Below are positions 58,745-64,000 of a DNA stretch of 64,000 bases, piece after piece. Each line of letters starts with the position of its first letter. The first letter of the stretch is position 1. The notes under the pieces are model-generated. The model was not told the origin of the DNA and searched no databases. It saw only the letters and a program-made list of their open reading frames with translations. Both the position numbers and the translations under genes were made by a program. The DNA is taken from positions 984,501 through 1,048,500 of the forward strand of contig JAUJYZ010001546.1 in NCBI GenBank assembly GCA_033675265.1. The letters are read 5' to 3'. The DNA is from Actinostola sp. cb2023. Taxonomy: Eukaryota > Cnidaria > Anthozoa > Actiniaria > Actinostolidae.

Positions 58745-58822
58745 GGTTTCATCAAGCGTAAAAAGACTCAGAAAAATACTGAGCTCAGTATTTTTCTGAG
58801 TCTTTTTACGCTTGATGAAACC
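58745..58822. repeat. Perfect 78-bp palindrome downstream of the gene
   Basis: GGTTTCATCAAGCGTAAAAA reads inward to GAGCTC at 58781-58786 and back without mismatch. It begins 42 bp after the poly(A) signal of the PAN/EGF gene. Confidence 0.9.
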
Positions 58823-58886
58823 TTACTCGAACTACTTTAATATTTTGAGTTGTTACTTCAATAATGTTTAATGGTTGTTGTTGTTA

Positions 58887-58924
<38 letters not shown>

Positions 58925-60214
58925 CTTTATTTATTCTGGTAAACCAATCAGCTGGCATGAGCTGGTATTAACTGGTGACCAGTACTAAACAATGAATGAA
59001 TGAATGAATAAACTTTATTTACAGAGGGTAAAACACACGACAGCTCAAGTGATCTAGACACAGGGAGCCCAAGCTATGTTTTTGCTCACTTGGTGCTCAC
59101 TTTTCCTTTGTAATAATCTCACAATGCATTGCGCGCGTATCGGAAGTCTGGAACTCTTGATGCTTGTATGCTGAACTGTTTCTTCTTAAACACGTCTCCT
59201 TTCCTCGAAATGATATGCATGTTTACCTTTCGATAGGTGTTTTAAAATGGGTACAAATGCTTGTACTTGTCATCACAAAATAAATAAAAGTAATTACAAA
59301 ATGTAAAAGTATATTGTGGGAATCAATACAAATGACATAAAATCAATAAGAATAATTAAAACAACGCACTGGTTCAAAAACTGGTATGCTAGCTTTTGAA
59401 TAACACAACCTGTCACTAGAAAAACTTGATAAATTGCCTGAAAACTTCGGCTTGTCAGACTTGATGGTCAATCAAGGAAAACTTGACAAGAATTGTACTA
59501 AATTGTAAATTGAACTAAAATCTGAAAATCTAAATTGCTAGCAAAACCTTGAGGCTGACGACGTGTTTGCGTTGCGAACCCACCATATTGGGGCGAACCC
59601 ACCATATTGCATAAGCAAAGCAAAACCAAGAACACAAGCAAGCACCTTTTTCTTTCTCGTTAAATGCCATGATCAACAAATCAGTAAAGAAAATGGCGTT
59701 GTTTTCTTCGTCCGCTGTACAATTGTATTGCAGGCTACAAAGAAAACTTGTCAAAGATAACTCAGTTGTTGTTCATACACACCGGCGAGCAAGTAAAACT
59801 TGTCACTACACTTGTCATAGAGAACTTGCTCATCTGCAACGCTCTTAAGCGCCCGCGTTCCTCTTTTCGCTCCTACTTACCTTCAGAAATTGGTGCGAAA
59901 GCGGTAATAAATTTCAACGCATCACATGCTCTGTAAAATTCCAAACTGACTTACTTACCGTGGAAATGGAAGTAACCGGAAAACTCGCAAAGGCGCATGG
60001 GAAGGAGGGAGAAAAAGTAACAAACACACCGCGCGCCCACATCGCGAGTAAGAGAAGCGACTGGGTACGAGTCTGGTGAAAGGGAGGACCGTGCATGGAG
60101 CGAACAGAGACAAGAGCCAAGAACCAACGGCAATTCCAAACTTTACTTTCAACTTTTACGTTATTGAACCAATCTAGAATCGATTTCGTCATGGGCTGCT
60201 GATTTGGTTCACTT
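58823..60214. other. Intergenic, microsatellites only
   Basis: (AAT)n at about 58888-58921 and (GAAT)n at about 58983-59008. ACTTGACAAG-type words near 59400-59480 resemble the MITE at 26296. No gene recognised. Confidence 0.4.
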
Positions 60215-60313
60215 TAGCCTGCTGAACAGGCCCCCGCCCTTCCTCTCCGGCACCAATCCTCCCTCTCCCTCAGCTTTCCCGGTCCCCGCTAAGAACGCCT
60301 GTTCAGCAGGCTA
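60215..60313. repeat. Small hairpin with GCCTGCTGAACAGGC ends
   Basis: TAGCCTGCTGAACAGGC at 60215 and GCCTGTTCAGCAGGCTA ending at 60313 are inverses. They enclose a 40-bp C-rich word (60245-60284) that reappears as a direct repeat at 61803-61842, immediately after the big palindrome. Confidence 0.7.
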
Positions 60314-60316
60314 GGT

Positions 60317-61802
60317 CATTCTCGTACCCAGAGCCCGCTCGTCATTTGGTTTGTCGCTGGCTCTGGGAATCCCTGAAATTTTAGCGAATTTCATTGGCTG
60401 ATGAAATCAACAATGACTGATCGTATTTGATTGGTTCATGAGATCAACAAAGATTCAAACTTGCAAGGCGAACGAAAGGAATGACAGCGACGGTTGTATT
60501 TTCATACAATGGTATTGAATATTAAGCCGTTATTGAATTATAAAGCTATGGAAATGAGAGTGACTGTGTAGACATAAATTGATCTGAATTCGTAAAGGGA
60601 GATCTAACAATACATAAATTATAAAAGTAAAGTAACGGCTACAGACACAATCGATCGTACTCGCTTTGACTTCAAAGGAATATTTTTATAATTCAAGAGA
60701 AACAATAACAAAGCGGAAGACAGGAAGGTTCACATGCAAGATTATATTAGAACATGTATTTATCGTCCAGCCTTTACCGCAACAGAGCCAGAGAAGAACC
60801 GGTGATGAACGTCGAAGGGATTTTAAACGGCTACACGAAGATAAATGCACGGCTTGTGTACTTGTTAGTTTGAATATTCAAACCAACGTAAATACTACGT
60901 AGCCAGTAGACTCTTCCACAGTACCCGCTCTCAGCGGTCTTTAGTATGAGCATGCGCTCTGACGACTTGGTCGTCAAAATTTGACGACCGAGCAACAGGG
61001 TTTCCCAGAGCCAGCGACAAACCAAATGACGAGCGGGCTCTGGGTACGAGAATGGGATTCCCAGAGCCAGCGACAAACCAAATGACGAGCGGGCTCTGGG
61101 TACGAGAATGTGGGAAACCCTGCATACCCTGTTGCTCGGTCGTCAAATTTTGACGACCAAGTCGTCAGAGCGCATGCTCATACTAAAGACCGCTGAGAGC
61201 GGGTACTGTCTACTGGCTACGTAGTATTTTAATACGTTGGTTTGAATATTCAAACTAACAAGTACACAAGTTTGTACATTTATCTTCGTGTAGCCGTTTA
61301 AAATCCCTTCGACGTTCATCACCGGTTCTTCTCTGGCTCTGTTGCGGTAAAGGCTGGACGATAAATACATGTTCTAATATAATCTTGCATGTGAACCTTC
61401 CTGTCTTCCGCTTTGTTATTGTTTCTCTTGAATTATAAAAATATTCCTTTGAATACTCGAAGCGAGTACGATCGATTGTGTCTGTAGCCGTTACTTTACT
61501 TTTATAATTTATGTATTGTTAGATCTCCCTTTACGAATTCAGATCAATTTATGTCTACACAGTCACTCTCATTTCCATAGCTTTATAATTCAATAACGGA
61601 ACCATTGTATGAAAATACAACCGTCGCTGTCATTCCTTTCGTTCGCCTTGCAAGTTTAATTTGAATCTTTGTTGATCTCATGAACCAATCAAATACGATC
61701 AGTCATTGTTGATTTCATCAGCCAATGAAATTCGCTAAAATTTCAGGGATTCCCAGAGCCAGCGACAAACCAAATGACGAGCGGGCTCTGGGTACGAGAA
61801 TG
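60317..61802. mobile_element. 1.5 kb palindromic foldback element, CATTCTCGTACCCAGAGC ends
   Basis: The two halves (60317 to about 61045, and about 61060 to 61802) are reverse complements, with a small nested copy of the terminus (CCAGAGCCAGCGACAAACC) at the centre. The termini match those of the long-TIR elements at 9838 and 31097 for 18 bases, then differ. It appears to be a related family reduced to two TIRs back to back. Confidence 0.8.
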
Positions 61803-61842
61803 CTCCGGCACCAATCCTCCCTCTCCCTCAGCTTCCCCGGTC

Positions 61843-62990
61843 TAAAACTTGAAAAGTTCTTTATGTGAAAACAGGGTATTCAGTTATTATTATAAAACCC
61901 CTTACAAATTATAAACGAGAAAACTAATGACTTTTTGTTTTCATACATATTCGTGGTTCTCAGTGAATCCTGTCGCTTGCATTCATTCGGCTGATTTTCA
62001 TGCAATTTCATTGAAGAAACGAAAGAAAAGGCGAATCTTTTCGTTTCTTCAAACGTCAGTTTGCTTTTAGTAAAATGTTTTCAAAAGTCATTTACAAAGA
62101 CCGGAAGTGGTTTTTAGAGATCTCTGTTTACAAATAATTGTTAGATCAATACTCAATTTATAGTCAATAGACGTTTGCCGGTGGCAACAAAATATGATAG
62201 CAGTTGAAGGAAATTTTATCGTGAAATGAACAGTGAAATAAACATAAGGACAGACGGATTAAGTACAATTCAACAAAAAAAACTCCTGTTCAGACGGGGT
62301 TTTTTTTGGTTATTTCTATTGTGTTTTTTTTTTTTGCTCGACTAGCGCTATGTAAAGCCGGTTAGAGAATAAACACTCGTCGCTGTATGGGATTTAGAGC
62401 TGATCCGAGCAGCAGATAGCGTGAAGACCACGAGGCGCGTAAAATCAGTCTCTAACCGTTTTAGAATATCCGGTAATACTCACGAGAGTATTCTTTGGCT
62501 GCATGTCTGTTGCTTATCTCTGGTACGAATTCCGGTTCTATTCTCCAACTTATAAACGTCTTGTTGCTCTTCTACGCTTTCACGCCTACGATCGTTCGGT
62601 TATTTCAAATGACTGTACGCTATGAACGTACACCGCTGTACCGACCGTACCAGTCGAAGCCGTCGCTCAGTTAGCGATTACTAGTCACAAATAAGTTAAT
62701 CCAATAAGACCTTCACAGTAGAGGAGAGTGGAAGGGACCGAAGGGAGTGGAGCGAGACTAAAAAAAACGGCTGCGCGGGAGACTATGAATATATACGACT
62801 TGTTCGAGAAATACAGTCATTTGCAAAAATTCTGGCCGCCACGGTATATCAATATATCAATATATCGGGTGCATCATTAATACTATTAAATGAAGCAAAA
62901 TTTACAAGCAACAAACGTAAGACATAAATAAACATTATACTAAATATTTCTACCAACTTTGCTGGCGTTAACCCGCTTTAAACAGGAAAT
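61843..62990. other. Upstream region of the right-edge gene
   Basis: No coding sequence. Around 62362-62458 GGTTAGAGA and CAGTCTCTAACC flank about 80 bp, a short relative of the GAGACT hairpin in the 940-bp repeat. Poly-T runs at about 62300-62335. Confidence 0.4.
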
Positions 62991-62995
62991 TCCGG

Positions 62996-63003
62996 TATAA
63001 AAG
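62996..63003 (+). promoter_or_regulatory. TATA box
   Basis: TATAAAAG with GC-rich flanks (CCGG before, GCGCG after), about 215 bp upstream of the ATG at 63211. Initiation would be expected near 63025-63035. Confidence 0.6.
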
Positions 63004-63210
63004 GCGCGTGGCCAGGCCAATGTCGAGTCAGTTACTTGTCAATCACCGTAGAGTGCGGATCTCCGCAACTATCGGCGCGGTCTCGACGAAGACTCGGTGT
63101 TTTCACGAATGCAAAAGTGATAATTTGAACCATTTTTCAATATTATTCTATTATTTAATTAACACAAGAAAACTGATGAAAGACTAGATCAAAATATTGT
63201 TTTCGTCAAA

Positions 63211-63651
63211 ATGTCTTCAACCGTGAAAGTAAGTGAAAACGCCCAATGAGTGATTGTTTCAATTTGTTGAATTTTGACGATATATTTTTGAGTCCTCACC
63301 AAACAAATTCATTGTTGTTTTTTCTAGTTTACTGTATAAATAAAGAAAGAACTGGAAACAGACTTTTTAAAGTATATTCAAGAAATTGAAGGCAGTTTGA
63401 TTCCTGAGGAGAAAAAGAAGACAGGTAACGTAGTTTTATGCGCCGGCGCATAAATTTATGCAAAGCCCGCGAAAACAAGACGCGCGTTTGTAGATTTCAT
63501 GGCGGACTCATGGTATGGTGTTTGCTCGCTGTTGGATTTCGATCAATTTTACGCCAATTTTAGAATAAATGTTCATTTCTTCTTCTGTTTTGTTTGATTT
63601 TAGGCAATAATAATGGGCGAAGGCACAGCAAAAAGCTGAAAATCGAAGTCG
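63211..63651 (+). CDS. First exons of a gene running off the window
   Basis: Exon 1 coding part 63211-63228 is MSSTVK with donor AAA|GTAAGTG. Exon 2 63328-63424 follows TTTTTTCTAG and codes KKELETDFLKYIQEIEGSLI and PEEKKKT, donor ACAG|GTAACG. Exon 3 63604-63651 follows TTGATTTTAG and codes GNNNGRRHSKKLKIEV, donor TCG|GTAAGT. Phases 0, 1, 1 are consistent. However, exon 2 as bounded by the strong acceptor begins FTV then TAA in that frame. Either a downstream acceptor (AAATAAAG|AAAGAA) is used, the TAA is an error or allele, or the exon is not translated as drawn. A perfect acceptor TTTACTTACAG ends the window. Lysine/glutamate-rich; function unknown. Confidence 0.45.
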
Positions 63652-64000
63652 GTAAGTCATGCTGTCCTTGTGCTTGTATGTAGTTGTGAAGACCGATCGA
63701 TGTTTTCAATATGGCGTCTCATCTCTTCGACAACTTTTTTGGTTTTGCTGATCGTATAGGCATCGTTCATTTCCCCAAACAATAACACTTCTTTTTCATG
63801 TGTTTCCAAGTACTGTTAATCTCCTAATAAGAACTTCTTCTACATTAATTACCTAAAAGTAGTGTTCTTTTCGCATACAAATGACAATGTATTAGCGTCA
63901 TGTTCGCTGATACTTGAACAAACTATTATAGATTTATTGCAGGCTAAACAGAAACAGTGTTCATTATCGTATTTGTGTGGATGTGGTATTTTACTTACAG

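Overview
The window looks like nuclear DNA from an animal, most likely an anthozoan cnidarian (a reef coral or relative). It is AT-rich and intron-rich, with long intergenic stretches full of transposons. Three things support the placement: a secreted PAN/Apple + EGF + GGWT-domain gene of a type familiar from coral and sea-anemone genomes (skeletal-organic-matrix-protein-5-like), a tRNA-derived SINE of cnidarian type, and CR1/L2-like, Penelope-like and Crypton-derived remnants. No tool was run, so the species and family calls rest on reading.

Genes. (1) 128-2258, minus strand: two coding exons of an ATP-grasp-like protein with two frameshifts. (2) 39055-58548, plus strand: a six-exon secreted protein whose splice phases all close to a single 370-residue reading frame (signal peptide, PAN, EGF, C-terminal GGWT-type domain). 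Its first intron (13.9 kb) is almost entirely mobile DNA. (3) 27313-27641: a frameshifted duplicate of exon 1 of that gene. (4) 62996-64000: a TATA box and the first exons of a gene that runs off the right edge. Short degraded coding pieces lie inside transposons: a non-LTR reverse transcriptase at 31798-33570, a Penelope-like reverse transcriptase at 45500-46150, Crypton-type recombinase N-termini at 29678-30134 and 30867-30998, and an acidic transposase N-terminus at 4226-4345.

Layout. 1-5.3 kb: gene 1 and a 1.27 kb TIR transposon with a 7-bp target-site duplication (TSD). 7.7-21.8 kb: a Russian-doll nest of at least five TIR elements, three of them with 9-bp TSDs. 22.6-27.3 kb: a trinucleotide array, a cluster of side-by-side hairpins and an element with poly(G)/poly(C) near its ends. 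28.7-30.6 kb: a pogo-like element and a large palindrome. 31.1-38.9 kb: a second copy of the long-TIR element found at 9.8-20.3 kb, carrying its own insertions, one of which contains a candidate minimal hammerhead ribozyme. 39.0-58.5 kb: the PAN/EGF gene, with a 12.8 kb long-inverted-repeat element in intron 1. Intron 3 holds about 45 tandem 50-bp copies of its own 3' splice site plus the start of exon 4. 60.2-61.8 kb: a 1.5 kb palindrome. 63-64 kb: the promoter and first exons of the last gene.

The strongest unusual observations are the splice-acceptor minisatellite in intron 3, the nested elements with intact 9-bp TSDs, the candidate ribozyme in a retroposed 100-bp insert with a 14-bp TSD, and the G-poor Penelope-bearing block at 45.5-50.2 kb.
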